Source: Balaenoptera acutorostrata
Taxonomy: Eukaryota; Chordata; Mammalia; Artiodactyla; Balaenopteridae
DNA length: 64,000 nucleotides
Assembly: GCF_949987535.1 (NCBI RefSeq)
Contig: NC_080064.1
Coordinates: 38,016,282-38,080,281, forward strand
Reading direction: 5' to 3'
How positions within the stretch are numbered: position 1 is the stretch's first letter; each line of letters opens with the position of its first letter. A program made the position numbers and the translations under genes. This document shows positions 1 through 11,569 of this stretch, in pieces. The notes below the pieces were generated by a model. It was not told the DNA's origin, did no database searches, and worked only from the letters and a program-made list of their open reading frames with translations.

Positions 1-5
1 AAGGC

Positions 6-15
6 TCTCGCGAGA
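6..15. promoter_or_regulatory. TCTCGCGAGA palindromic promoter element
   Basis: Perfect 10-bp palindrome with two CpGs inside the left CpG island; this motif is known as a core activator of CpG-island promoters. Confidence 0.55.
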
Positions 16-109
16 GTCAGGGCGAGCCAGGGTTGCAAGCGGGAGAGAGGGAACGGGGGGTGGGGGATCTGGCCCGAGCACCGCCCTGACCCAACGCGCC
101 CAGCCAGTA

Positions 110-118
110 TGACTCAGC
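110..118 (+). promoter_or_regulatory. ARE/AP-1-like site TGACTCAGC
   Basis: Matches the antioxidant response core TGACnnnGC and the AP-1 core TGACTCA at once. It lies about 100 bp from the palindromic CGCG element. Confidence 0.5.
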
Positions 119-831
119 GCTTTCCCTCGCTGGGGGCGGCCTCGCGGACTACCAATCCCCCCCCGCGCCGCCGAGGCTTCAGGCGTTCTTTTGATCACTT
201 CCAAACCCGAACGCCTCCGCCTTGCTCTTAAGGCCTGAACCGGAGTAAGGGTTCTAGCTGCTGCCCACGGAAGACCACGTCTAACCAAGCCCTAAGAACT
301 ATCTCTTCAAATATTTCTCAAATATTACCCCCCTACACCGATTCCCGCAGCCTCTGCTCTAGTGCTGATCCTCAGTAACCCTCACTGCTTAGAGAGCCTC
401 CCTTTTATTGTTCTGATTAACAGGGTTGCTGCTATCTGCTATCCATGAGTTCCCATTCCATCCATTCCACGGCGGCTGGAGGGAATCTTTCTGAAATCTG
501 ATTTTGTCACTCACTCACTCACCCCTCTGATTTGTGGGTCATAAAAACTGGGGCTCTGTATTCCTGAGTTAAAACTCTTCATTGTTATTTTATGTGTGGC
601 CTTCATAAAAGAGTCTTAATCCATTAACCTTACTTTTCTCGTCTGTAAATTGGGAATACTATTCTTTGTTGAAATCATCTCTGTAGTTTATTTAGCACAG
701 TACCTAGTTCTTATTATACACTAGAAATGTTAGCCATTGTTACTACTGTAACTCTTCCTTGCTCCTATATTGTAACACCCAGAGCAGAATGTAGCTGTTT
801 TAAGACTTAAGGCTTTTGTTCAAGCATGAGG

Positions 832-1125
832 AACCCATTCTCTCTTATTTGACCTACAGAAAACATGTTTGAAGACTCAGCTGAAGCATTACTTCCTCTG
901 AAATTCTTTCACTCATCCTCAGAATTGACCGTTCCCTCCTTTCTGCCCAAACAATAGATTGTATAGCAAAAAGAAAACTTTTAAGCTATTTTACTTGTTT
1001 ATATGTCTATCTCTCCTTGTTAGACTGACTTTCTGGAGGGTAGGGTTTGGGTCATAACCATCTCTGTGTCCCCACGTCACAACGTAGCACCTGATATAAA
1101 ATAGGAGTGTTTAATAAATAGTATT
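832..1125 (+). repeat. L2 LINE 3' end fragment
   Basis: Diverged L2 3'-end wording, ending with a 'cacctgatataaaataggagtg' type tail and TTTAATAAATAG, in + orientation. The stretch 260-830 before it holds no gene I can recognise. Confidence 0.5.
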
Positions 1126-1849
1126 GTGTCCCCATTCTGCCCCCAACCCCCACTATCCTCCTAACTCCCTTGGACATTATAGCAGGATAAGAAATAGGGA
1201 AGTGCTGTGTCATGCTGGCTGAGCATCTCAAAATTTTTTGGCATTTATCATCCTACCATGCAACAGTAGTGATTTTTTTTTCCTTCTCTGCCTGAGACTG
1301 AACAATTATTTGGCCATTACTCATCTTCTTCTTGAGGACTCAGGGGAGACAGACATTCAGAGCTTAATAGTGGATGGTTATTGCTGTGAGCAGGTTAAAC
1401 CAACAACACACACAGTCCTACTTCAGCCAGAAGAAAATTACCATTTATTGTATCTACCACGTGCCAGGCCCTGGGCTGGGCACTTGAGCTTATTTGTCTC
1501 ATTTAAGAACCAAAAGAGTTATCCTGGCCCAGGGAAATAGTAACATCCAATCCTCGTGGGAATATAAAAAAACAAAATAGCAGAACAATTATGACAAGAG
1601 AAGAAATCTGTTGAACACTTGTGTGATTAAGTGATCGTAGAATCTGTTTCCTCAGAGAACAGTAAAGACTTTGGAAATGGGGGCAGGGGAACTTTATCCT
1701 TCTACAGGACCTTTGTCCTCCCTTGTTCACCAAGGGAAGGATTTTATGTTTTATTTACATTTGTAGTACCAGAACTTGGCACACTAACTGGCCAAGGAGA
1801 CGTGCTTCATTAATTTTGGAGTGTATTGCAGATTTTTGAGATGTGGAGT

Positions 1850-2187
1850 TAACCTACTTGAACCACATTTTAGGAAGATGATTCTAGCAGCTGTGTGATC
1901 AATGTAATGACTAGGAGACAACAGGCAAAGAGACCAACTGGGAGGCTACTGCAATAGTCCAGATTAGAGAAGTCTCAGAACTGTAAAATGACATTGGCAG
2001 CAGAAAGGGAAGAAGGAGAGAAAGAATATTTCTACAGGCTTTTGGATTGATTGCATTTAGGGTGAGATGAAAGAGGAAGTTCAATCTGATTCCTTGGTTT
2101 CATATCTTGGTGCCATGTGAGTATGTCATTAACCAGTGATGTAGGAAACACTGGAGGAGGAGAAGTTTTGAGGTTAAAAATAGTGAT
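1850..2187 (-). repeat. L2 LINE ORF2 relic
   Basis: The reverse complement reads as decayed L2 reverse-transcriptase coding sequence; on + it has the typical 'gaggctactgcaatagtcc' wording. It is interrupted at its right end by a SINE. Confidence 0.5.
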
Positions 2188-2189
2188 GA

Positions 2190-2501
2190 GGGCTTCCCTG
2201 GTGGCGCAGTGGTTAAGAATCCACCTGCCAATGCAGGGGACACGGGTTCGAGCCCTGGTCCAGGAAGGTCCCACATGCCACGGAGCAACTAAGTCCATGA
2301 GCCACAACTACTGAGCCTGTGCTCTAGAGCCCGCTCGCCTAGAGCCTGTGCTCTGCAACAAGAGAAGCCACCGCAATGAGAGGCCCGCGCTCCACAACGA
2401 AGAGTAGCCCCTGCTCACTGCAACTAGAGAAAGCCCCACACGCAGCAATGAAGACCCAACGCAGCCAAAAATAAATAAATAAATAAAATTTTTTTAAAAA
2501 A
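2190..2501 (+). repeat. CHR-type SINE
   Basis: Full-length element from the GGGCTTCCC head to a tail of (AAAT)n, then T7 (2489-2495), then A6 (2496-2501). Confidence 0.9.
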
Positions 2502-2618
2502 TGATGAACATTTATCGAGCAGATAAATACTGCTATAATACTGCTAAAATACTACCTATTTTATAGATGAGATGCCTGATGCCCAAAGAATTTAATTATC
2601 TAAAGTAACAACTAATAG

Positions 2619-3216
2619 TGATACCAAGCAGGGCCCTGTGGGGCTTCTGGACACAAAGCCTTTCTGTGTCCCCCATTCCTTTGATTACAGGAAATAGCCT
2701 TCATTCAGCCTCTATGACCTTCCCTGAGTTCCAATGGGCAGATTCAAGCAGTTTTTAATTAGGGAAGGGAGGGGATTCGACAAGGGAGAAACAAACAATC
2801 AAGAGAAACAATAATGCAGCCTTGGGGCAAGGTCCTGGTTCCCCCTCAAAGGATACACACAACAATGTCTTTGAGTTTTGCAGATTCTGAAACCCCCTCC
2901 AGGTGGGAGAAGTTTAACAATGGTATGCTGCCCACAGGCACACAGACCCCAGACCAGTTGGAACTTGAAGGTTGATGATGCTGACTCCTGCTTACCTCAC
3001 CACCAACCAATCAGAAGAATGTCCCCAAGCTGATCATGCCCTTGGTGAACGATTACTATAAAACTTCTCACTACCCTCTCCAAGTTGGGACACATGGTTT
3101 TGAGGGCATTAGCCCACTGTGGCCTCCTTTGCCAAGCTATTCTTTTCTATTTCACCCAAAATTCTGTCTCCGAGCTTTAATTTGGTGTCGGGGTACAGAG
3201 GCCGGATTCGGCTTCA
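2619..3216 (+). mobile_element. Solo LTR of an endogenous retrovirus, copy A
   Basis: A 598-bp unit starting TG and ending CA, flanked by an exact 4-bp target duplication ATAG (2615-2618 and 3217-3220). It has a CCAAT box near 3006 and a TATA-like ACTATAAAAC near 3055. No gag, pol or env sequence is attached. It is the same family as the LTR at 34887-35455, with shared blocks such as TTTCTGTGTCCCCCAT and ACCACCAACCAATCAGAAGA. The 4-bp duplication suits a gammaretrovirus-like (class I) element. Confidence 0.8.
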
Positions 3217-3297
3217 ATAGGTTTTGGAGCCAGATGCCATCCCAGGCCACAGAGCCATCATGTTGCACACTATGCAGGTGTCACATTTACATAGATT

Positions 3298-3528
3298 GGG
3301 ACTTCCCTGGTGGTCCATTGGGTAAGACTCTGAGCTCCCAATGCAGGAGGCCCAGTTTCGATCCCTGGTCGGGGAACTAGATCCCACGTGCACTATGCAA
3401 CTAAGAAGTCCGCATGCCGCAACTAAAGATCCCGCATGCCACAACGAAGATCCCACATGCCGCAACTAAGAGCTGGCACAGCCTAAATAAATAAATAAAA
3501 TAAATAAATAAATATTTAAATTTTTTTT
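3298..3528 (+). repeat. CHR-type SINE, short subfamily
   Basis: Head GGGACTTCCCTGGTGGTCCA, four 'gcatgccgcaacta'-like repeats and an (AAAT)n tail. Imperfect target repeats TTTACATAGA/TTTACATAGAC flank it. Confidence 0.85.
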
Positions 3529-3599
3529 TACATAGACTATAATGGAGTTGTGCCTTATCGTGGTTTGGCCAGGCTGACTCTGGAGTCTAACTTATTACT

Positions 3600-4470
3600 G
3601 ACTCCTCTCTTAAAGGAGAAGATAATCAGTTTGGTTTGAGGAAAACATCATTGAGATGTTCACAAGACATCCAGGTAGAGGTATCCAGAGGTCACTGTTG
3701 GAGATGTAGATTTGAAAATCAGCAGCACAGAGGTTTAGTTATATATTTATTGTTCTTCTATTTACAGGAGGCCTATTCTCTGCTAGGTACCAGACATGCA
3801 AAGATGAATAAAATACCAACTACTGAGGTGTTTTGAAGGATCACTAAAGAGTTAGCTAAGGAGAAGAAAAGTGTGGAAAGAGCTCCAGGCAGAGAAAACA
3901 GCAAAAGAAGTGGAAAACAATATAATATGTTTGGGGAAGTACAAAAAGTTGAATATTAGCAGAATGTAAATGCCAAAGACTAGAATGTAGAGACAAAGAA
4001 CACAGATTGGTTATGATGTACCCCATAAGCTTGGCTGAGGAGTTTGAATTTTATCCCAGGGGGCAAAATTGAATATGGAAGTACAGAAAGAAAGTAAGAG
4101 TTTTGAATAGGAAAATGACATCAGGTTGTATTATTTATCATTCTGGCAGCTGCAGTGAAAATAGATTTAGGGGAGCAAGAAGATATAGGATAAGGAGACC
4201 AAGAAGGAAGCTACTGCCATGATTGGGGGGAAGAGGTCAAGAGCCTGAGTGAAGGCAGTAGTGCCAAGTGTGGAGAGATGGGATCAGATGGCAGAGTTTG
4301 TAAGATCTGGGCATCAGTTATGAGAATTGAAAGAGAGGAAGGAGTCGAGGATGAATCCCAGGGGAATTGGATGAAGATGGTGAAATTCACAGAAATGTAA
4401 TGAAACAGATTTTGGAGGAGATAATAAGTCCACTTTGGGACATGCTGAATTTGAGATTCCAGCAGGAGAT
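3600..4470 (-). repeat. L2 LINE ORF2 relic
   Basis: Diverged antisense L2 coding sequence ('gacatgctgaatttgagatt' and 'gaagctactgccatgattg' wording on +). No intact frame remains. Confidence 0.5.
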
Positions 4471-4499
4471 AGCCAGGAAGAAAGTTGGAAATGTGGAAA

Positions 4500-4612
4500 C
4501 TTGAGTGTAAGCCTGTGGGAAGGCAGGGACCCTGCCTATCCTGTTCATCAAGTTATTACCCTAATACTTATCAGCATGGTTCCTGGCACATGATAGGTAC
4601 AGTAGATATTTG
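4500..4612 (+). repeat. L2 3' end fragment
   Basis: Typical L2 terminus wording: 'ggcagggaccctgcctatc', then 'ggcacatgataggtacag'. Confidence 0.5.
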
Positions 4613-4616
4613 TTTT

Positions 4617-4829
4617 TTGTTTTTTCTTTTAGTTGCGGCATGAGGGATCTTTAGTCGCGGCATGCAGGATCTTTTAATTGTGGCATGTGGGCTTCTTAGT
4701 TGAAGCATGCAAGTTTCTTAGTTGCAGCATGTGGGCTTCTTAGTTGTGGCATGCATGCGGGATCTAGTTCCCCAACCCCCCTGCATTGGGAGCAAAGAGT
4801 CTCACCTGCTGGACCACTAGGGAAGTCCC
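4617..4829 (-). repeat. CHR-type SINE, short subfamily
   Basis: Minus-strand copy ending CCACTAGGGAAGTCCC on +. A second SINE is inserted right at its head end. Confidence 0.85.
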
Positions 4830-4837
4830 TAGGTTTT

Positions 4838-5177
4838 TGTTTTGTTTTGTTTTGGCTGCATTGGGTCTTCGTTGCTCCGCACGGGCTTTCTCTAGTTGCG
4901 GCGAGTGGGGGCTACTCTCCATTGCGGTGCGCGGGCTTCTCATTGCAGTGGCTTCTCTTTTTGCAGAGCACGGGCTCTAGGCGCGCGGGCTTTAGTAGTT
5001 GTGGCACGTGGGCTCGGTAGTTGTGGCTCGTTGGGCTCTAGAGTGCAGGCTCAGTAGTTGTGGTGCACGGGCTTGGTTGCTCCGCGGCATGTGGGATCTT
5101 CCTAGACCAGGACTCGAACCCGTGTCTCCTGCATCGGCAGGCGGATTCTTAACCACTGCGCCACCAGGGAAGTCCAG
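4838..5177 (-). repeat. CHR-type SINE inserted beside an older SINE
   Basis: Full-length copy between duplicated TCCCTAGGT (about 4827-4835 and 5178-5187), so it landed at the 5' edge of the SINE at 4617-4829. Confidence 0.85.
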
Positions 5178-5401
5178 TCCCTAGGTATTTGTCAAATAAA
5201 TTAATGAATTATATTTTTTGACATCAGTTGTGATATCAAGGATACTTGAAACTGTAGGAATAAATGAAATCCCTGAGAAAGTGGAAAGAGGTGAGCCAAG
5301 ACCAGAACCTCAAAGATTTTCTATGAGGGTAAGAGGAGGGACAAAAACAATTAAAGGCAACTCAAACCCCAAAAAACAAAACAAACAAAAACAAATAAAC
5401 A

Positions 5402-5706
5402 GGGGCTTCCCTGGTGGCGCAGTAGTTGAGAGTCTGCCTGCCAATGCAGGGGACACGGGTTCGAGCCCTGGTCTGGGAGGATCCTACATGCCGCGGAGCA
5501 ACTAGGCCCGTGAGCCACAACTACTGAGCCTGCGTGTCTGGAGCCTGCGCGTCTGGAGCCTGTGCTCCGCAACAAGAGAGGCCGCAATAATGAAAGGCCC
5601 GCGCACCGCGATGAAGAGTGGCCCCCACTTGCCGCAACTAGAGAAAGCCCTCGCACAGAAACGAAGACCCAACACAGCCATAAATAAATAAATAAATAAA
5701 TAAAAA
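5402..5706 (+). repeat. CHR-type SINE, young-looking
   Basis: Little-diverged copy of the subfamily with the 'gcgtctggagcctg' and 'gaggccgcaataatg' segments, which is shared by about ten copies in the window. Confidence 0.9.
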
Positions 5707-5709
5707 TTG

Positions 5710-7330
5710 TATAACTTAAAAAAAAAAACAGATTTAAAAAACTAATAAACAAAAAACCAAAACCAAAAACAAAACAGCAGTTTGTGGGCAAAGGGTCACT
5801 CATGAAGATGGACTGTTTCTACCCAGAATAATTTCCTTTGATCTCCACCATCAGCACTGAAGTTTATTGCACTTGGGAAAGGGTAACAAAAAAGTAAACA
5901 AAAAAGGAATGAGTTAAGAAGTGAGTCAACTTGTAGATATATAAGCTGCCACCTGTGAGATTTACTACCGAGTTTTCTCTAAAATCCTTTAAATTAAAAA
6001 AAAAAAATCCATTACTAAGTTGCTGGTTGCTGAGGGCTTTCAGTGGGTACTTAATATTTTGATAGGTTACCCCGGGATGCAACATTGAATATAATTTAAA
6101 ATACTGTTTCAAAAGAGGAAATAAAATACTGCTTCCTGAAAATGTTTTTCTTGTTAATCACTACTACACTTGCTGCTGATGAATTATTGCCAGTTGCAAT
6201 ATGCAAGATGAGTTTCATTCAAGCAATACCCTTCATGAATATGGTCCTAATACTGTTACAGTTCATCACCCCCTGGGTTCTGCATACTTATACTTGCCAA
6301 CACCTTGTGTTGATGACTCAGTTCTCCCACAACCTTTATCTGTTCAATCTAGCCCTGAAACTTTGGTTCATACAGTGTTTTTTGACATCATCTGGCCCTC
6401 ACTTAGCTTAAAGTGGTAGTTATATCACTGCACTGATTTGCTGTGGTAGACACAGTTAACTGACACACCTTCTTCATAACTAACTAGATGCAACAGGTAA
6501 GACAATTCAACGTGGGTATAAAGCAGATGTCCTAGAGCAATGATCATATTAACATTAGAACTTGCTAACCTAATAGCAGCCTGTCATAAAATTATAAAGC
6601 ATTAAAGTTAAACCTATAAACCATTAAAGTTAAACCTATAAACTATTAAAGCTGAATGCTTTAATGTTATTGTAACAACAAATGCAATCATGGAAATAAA
6701 AATCCCAGGGCAGCATTCAGTTATGAGCGCATCCAGATGATTCAAAATAGGATTATGTTAATTTTTTAAGTTATCACTGAAAGAAAAACATTACATTTAA
6801 CAGTTCTCAAAGAACACTTGAATCCTTTAATTTACAAAGAATTCAATTTATAAAATTATACTTGGGGCACACAAAGGCCTACAGATACCAACCGAAACAC
6901 TGTTATCAAGGATGATGTCTGTTAGAATTGAATACAGCTGTAACTAACAGATTAAACTCAAATAACAAGCTCAACCAAATAGGGGATTAATTTTTCCCAT
7001 TTAACAAGTAGGCAGTCCAAGGCTGCTATCAGGAGCCCAGAGTTTTAACTTTCTCTTCCCAAATCCCTAGCATGCAGCTTTTATTCTTACAACTACCTTA
7101 TAGTCCCAAAATGTCTGCTCTACTTCCAACCTCATACCTATATTCCAGGCAGGGAGAAGGAAAAAGGCAGCCAGAAGTATGTGGGAACTATAATGGGGAG
7201 GCAAAGCATTCCCAGAAACCCTCAGTTTACATAGCATTTGCCTAAGTATGTCACATGGCTGCTCCTAGCTGTAAGGGAGGCTGGAAATTGTGTCTATTAA
7301 TTGGGCATACTACCAGTCCTAACAAAATTG
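5710..7330. other. Gene-free stretch
   Basis: AT-rich DNA with no recognisable exon. It holds a 22-bp tandem repeat (6600-6653) and diverged old repeat wording near 6960-7200 that I cannot classify. Confidence 0.5.
6600..6653. repeat. 22-bp tandem repeat, 2.5 copies
   Basis: Two exact units (6600-6621 and 6622-6643) of CATTAAAGTTAAACCTATAA+AC, then a partial third unit. Confidence 0.85.
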
Positions 7331-7339
7331 AGAATCTCT

Positions 7340-7407
7340 CGGAAGGAAGGAAGGACGGAAGGATGGAACGAAGGGGAAGGAAGAAAGGAAGGAAGAAAGG
7401 AAGGGTA
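7340..7407. repeat. (GGAA)n simple repeat
   Basis: Imperfect GGAA/GAAA microsatellite. Confidence 0.9.
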
Positions 7408-7639
7408 TTAGATAGGTAACTGACCTTGATGAATTTGAAAGGAGAAACTTAGGATTCTGACTGTGGCTGCGTAAGGATGTTGAAATGCTAGAAAAAGAGA
7501 CTAAGTTATGTTTTTTTCCTACTCTGGCTAGAGGTGGCAATTTGTTTTATTAAACTGCCCAATTCTACATTTTCAATCAGATTCCAAACCTTAAATTCAA
7601 GTATGATTTGGTATTTGTTATTCTTCCATCATTGTCCTG

Positions 7640-7952
7640 ATATTTTTTTTTTAAGCTGCGTTGGGTCTTCGTTGCTACGCGCAGGCTTTCTCTAGTTGCG
7701 GCGAGCGGGGGCTGCTCTTCCTTGCAGTGCACGGGCTTCTCATTGCGGTGGCTTCTCTTGTTGCGGAGCACCGGCTCTAGGCGTGCGGGTTTCAGCAGTT
7801 GAGGCTCGCAGGCTCTAGAGCGCAGGCTCAGTAGTTGTGGCGCATGGGCTTAGTTGCTCCATGGCATGTGGGATCTTCCCAGAGGAGGGCTCGAACCCGT
7901 GTCCCCTGCATTGGCAGGCGGATTCTTAACCACTGTGCCACCAGGGAAGCCC
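7640..7952 (-). repeat. CHR-type SINE
   Basis: Flanked by an exact CATTGTCCTG target duplication (7630-7639 and 7953-7962). Confidence 0.9.
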
Positions 7953-8348
7953 CATTGTCCTGTTTTATACTAAGCTGCTGTTCGTAGTTAAATGAGGCAT
8001 GTGTTTAGAATATCAAACTCTTGATTTTAGGCTCAAGTTTTCACCCCTCCACACCTAACTAAAGTGTTGATTTTCCTTCTCTTCTTCCATCTTCCTTCCC
8101 CTCCAATTTTAGGAGAGCTGGAATGAATGCACAGATACATCCAGACCAGAACAGTAAAGGGGAAGGAAGTGCCCAAGCTGGATCAACAATGGTATAGCTG
8201 TAAGCTAGACTAGCAGTGGACTTGCACCTTATGTTTACAGAATTAAACTTGGTTTTTACCTCTAGCCACCTCATGCCTTAGGTACTAATGCTCAAACCTT
8301 CATCCTCCCCACAACCAAATCTTTATAAACATAAGCATTTATCAGTTA

Positions 8349-8530
8349 TTGCTCAACCTCAGTGCCATCAACATTTTGAGTCTGATAATTAGTTGTTGGA
8401 GGGAGGGGCTGTCCTGTGCATAATTGGACGTTTAGTAATATCCTCCCCTCGAGATGCCAGTGGCACCCCCTCCAACACATTGCCAAATGTCCCCTGGGGG
8501 ACGAAATTGCCTCAGGTTGAGAACCTCTCA
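8349..8530 (-). mobile_element. MER5A-like hAT-Charlie DNA transposon relic
   Basis: Typical words in reverse orientation: 'aaatgtcccctgggggacga' and 'ggttgagaacctctcagc'. The two ends are complementary around CTCAACCTC/GAGGTTGAG-type sequence. Non-autonomous and ancient. Confidence 0.65.
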
Positions 8531-8539
8531 GCTAGAGAA

Positions 8540-9555
8540 AGTCAGATAAATGACCTGAGGACTCCCAGCCTATCTAACCTTCTGGCCCATTTGTCCTGGC
8601 TGGTAGGGTATTCTCTGCCTGGAAGCAGGGAAAAAAATCTTTTACTTCTTTCATGCATTCATATTTTACTCCTAGACATCTTGGCCAAATCTTCCAGAAA
8701 AGAGTGGCTCACTTATCAGAAGCACTGCAATTAGGAGAGCGATGATGTTGGGACCAGAAAGAGTCACACCCATTGTAATGACTCTTTGGCTTGTTCTTCT
8801 GAGGCCTACTCTGCCACTGACAGATGGGAGACGAAGGATAAAAGTCTCTAAGAAAGCACACAAATGGAAGAGGAGAGCTTTACCTCTGGGCAAGTCTTCA
8901 CTGATTCATTCCTAGCCTCAACCACACCTCTAACCACAAGCTGGGATCTCGCCTTTCCTGGAGCCATTAGTCATGTTCCCTTGACCCTCTACAAGCCATA
9001 ATTCTGCAACTAGAGGCATCTCCACAGTCTTTCCTACCACCTTCCCCAGAGGAACAGCAGGTCTGACAAGCGCACCGGAATCTGAGAACTCTAATCTAAG
9101 ACCAGAGCTGGATAGGAGGCAGGGCCATCCCAAATGGTTGAACAGTTTGGGCCACCGACCTAATTGTCTAGCTAACCTGCTCATCATGCATAGTTTACCA
9201 AGCCAGGATAAAACTGGCCCTTTCTAATTCTGAAGTAACACATTCAAAAACTCTTCAAAACTCTTCTCTCCTGTCTTCTCAGTTCTTCAATTTAAGTAGC
9301 CCCACTTCCCTAACTGCTCCTTATGTGATATGATTTCCAACCCCCTTGCTGATATCTCCCCACAGTATTTAGCTTAGCAAGCGTTCAGCGTAATGTTCCA
9401 TATCTTGACACACAGGCTCTCCACCTTGTCTCTCCTCCCTCACATACACTGCAAGCTGCTCGAACCATAAAGGACTGTGTGCAATCCTTAAGTATATCAT
9501 GATGTTACTGATCTCCCACATCCCGTTTGCTGACTCTTCTTTGCCTGACTCCTGC
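8540..9555. other. Gene-free stretch
   Basis: Single-copy-looking sequence. Short open frames here have no recognisable family, splice context or codon bias, so none is called as a gene. Confidence 0.45.
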
Positions 9556-9559
9556 TTGT

Positions 9560-9935
9560 CTCTCAAAATTAGGATAAAGTGTCAGCATTCTGGGATACCT
9601 TTCCTGACAACCTCTCCATTCTCCAACTGATTTTCAGTGTTCCTTCCTCTGTATTTCCACCATACTTTGTGCTTATTTCTATCACAGCTAGCACTTATCA
9701 CATCGTTCTGTAATTATTAATTTTTTTTCTCTTCCCCCAATGGACCATGATCTTAGTGAGTTAAGGTTATGGTGGTAGTAAGTACTTCATAGCATTGAAG
9801 AGATAACAGATTGAGAAGCAATGCATTGGACTGCCATTCCTTGAGGGCAGGGCCACATCTTCACCTCTGCATCTCCAGCATCCAGCACATGGTCTGTAAG
9901 CAGCTGGTGCTCAGTGAATGTGGAGTATGCATGAA
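9560..9935 (+). repeat. L2 LINE 3' end
   Basis: L2 terminus wording, including 'ttgagggcagggccacatc' and 'ctggtgctcagtgaatg'. Confidence 0.55.
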
Positions 9936-10309
9936 TGCCTCAGGTAGAGGGGAATTGCTCTCAGGTGGCTAGCCACACATTTGGTGATCTTATCTTTGAG
10001 TGTCATGAGGACACTCATGACAAGTTCCTTATTCATGTCAGGAGCAGAGAAACTGCTGAATGGGTACTTGCTGAATTAGTCAATGTCTCAATTTCCCCAT
10101 TTTTAAGAACTGAGGTTCCTGCTCCCCTCCACCATAGGCTAGCAAGATCAAATATAAAATAAAAAACAGCCTTCCTAAGTATTTAGTATTACTTTCTGAG
10201 TTCCCTGGGGGCAGAGAGGATTATGAATCAGCTGCATTAAAACTGAGCCAACCATAGCCACTCTGGTCTGGAGGATGGCCTGGAAAACTGACAGGATAGA
10301 GCTTTACTT

Positions 10310-10310
<1 letters not shown>

Positions 10311-10360
<50 letters not shown>

Positions 10361-10368
10361 TTTTAATT
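10311..10368. repeat. (TTTA)n microsatellite
   Basis: About thirteen near-perfect TTTA units directly before a SINE; probably polymorphic in length. Confidence 0.9.
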
Positions 10369-10370
10369 GA

Positions 10371-10595
10371 GGGACTTCCCTGGTGGTCCAGTGGCTAAGA
10401 TTCCACACTCCCAATGCAGGGGGCCCAGGTTCCATCCCTGGTCAGGGTACTAGATCCTGTATGCCGCAACTAACAGCCCACATGCTGTAACTAAAGATCT
10501 TGCATGCCGCAATGAAGATCCCGCATGCAGCAACAAAGATCCTGCATGCCGCAACTAAGATCTGGTGCAGCCAAATAAATAAATAAATATTTTTT
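10371..10595 (+). repeat. CHR-type SINE, short subfamily
   Basis: Head GGGACTTCCCTGGTGGTCCA to (AAAT)n. Inserted at the 3' end of an antisense L1. Confidence 0.85.
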
Positions 10596-10636
10596 CAAAA
10601 AATTGAAATATCGTTGATATACCACATTATGTTAGC

Positions 10637-10935
10637 AGACTTCCCTAGTGGTGCAGTGGTTAAGAATCCGCCTGCCAATGCAGGGGACATGGGTTTGAGC
10701 CCTGGTCTGGGAAGATCCCACATGCTGCAGAGCAACTAAGTTTGTGCACCACAACTACTGAAACCCACGTGCCTAGAGCCCGTGCTCCGCAACAAAAGAA
10801 GCCACCGCAATGAGAACCCTGTGCACTGCAATGAAGAGCAGCCCCTGCTCGCCACAACTAGAGAAAGCCCGCATGCAGCAATGAAGACCCAATGCAGCCA
10901 AAATAATTAACTAACTAATTAATTAATTAATTAAA
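10637..10935 (+). repeat. CHR-type SINE
   Basis: Full length with an (AATT)n tail; inserted into the antisense L1 with imperfect ATATGTTAG-like target repeats. Confidence 0.85.
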
Positions 10936-11216
10936 AATATTGTTAGTTTCAGATGTACTACATAGTGATTTGACATTTGCATACATTATGAAATGGCTAC
11001 CATGATGTCTAGTAACCATCTGTCCCCATACAAAATTATTACAATATTATTGACCATATTCCTTATGCTTCATATTACATCCCTGTGGCTTATTTATTTT
11101 CTAACTGGAGCTTTGTACCTCTTAATCCTCCTCACCTATTTCATCCCCCACTTCCCTTCTGGAAACCAGTTGTTCTCTGTATCTATGAGTCTGTTTTCAT
11201 TTTGTTTATCTGTTTA

Positions 11217-11381
11217 TTTTATTTTATTTTATTTCACTTTATTTTATTTTACTTTTATTTTATTTTACTTTATTTTTTGGCCGTGTTGCACAGGCACGTG
11301 GGATCTTATTTCCCCGACCAGAGATCGAACCTGCAGTGGAAGCGCAGAGTCCCAACCAGTGGACCACCAGAGAAGTCCCTG
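11217..11381 (-). repeat. Short tRNA-derived SINE
   Basis: About 105-bp body with a (TTTTA)n-rich tail side, ending CCAGAGAAGTCC on +. Inserted in L1. Confidence 0.8.
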
Positions 11382-11569
11382 TTTTATTTTTTAGATTTCA
11401 CATATAAGTAAGATCATACAGTATTTGTCTTTCTCTGTCTGACTTATTTCACTTAGCATAATACCCTCTAGATCCATCCATGTTCCTGCAAATTGCAAGA
11501 TTTCATTTTTATGGCTCACATGTATCATGATATATTGAATATATACCACATATATCACGATATATATAC

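Larger units (their letters stand above)
1..260 (-). promoter_or_regulatory. PRDX1: CpG-rich promoter end, probably PRDX1
   Basis: GC- and CpG-rich sequence at the window edge that fades by about 250. It carries a perfect TCTCGCGAGA palindrome (6-15), a motif known from CpG-island and bidirectional promoters, and a TGACTCAGC match to the antioxidant-response/AP-1 element (110-118). In human the gene left of AKR1A1 and transcribed away from it is PRDX1, a known NRF2 target, so this is read as its upstream region with the transcript leaving the window. No PRDX1 coding sequence is visible; the assignment is by synteny. Confidence 0.5.

Noticed and set aside
2190..2280. tRNA-like A and B boxes (e.g. 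GGTTCGAGCCC)
   Set aside because: They belong to tRNA-derived SINEs, which recur throughout; no full cloverleaf tRNA gene was found.
5351..5803. 150-codon minus-strand open frame with Ser/Arg-rich text
   Set aside because: It is the translated reverse of a CHR SINE; the same peptide (LSLVAASGGHSSSRCAGLSL...) recurs at a dozen SINE copies.
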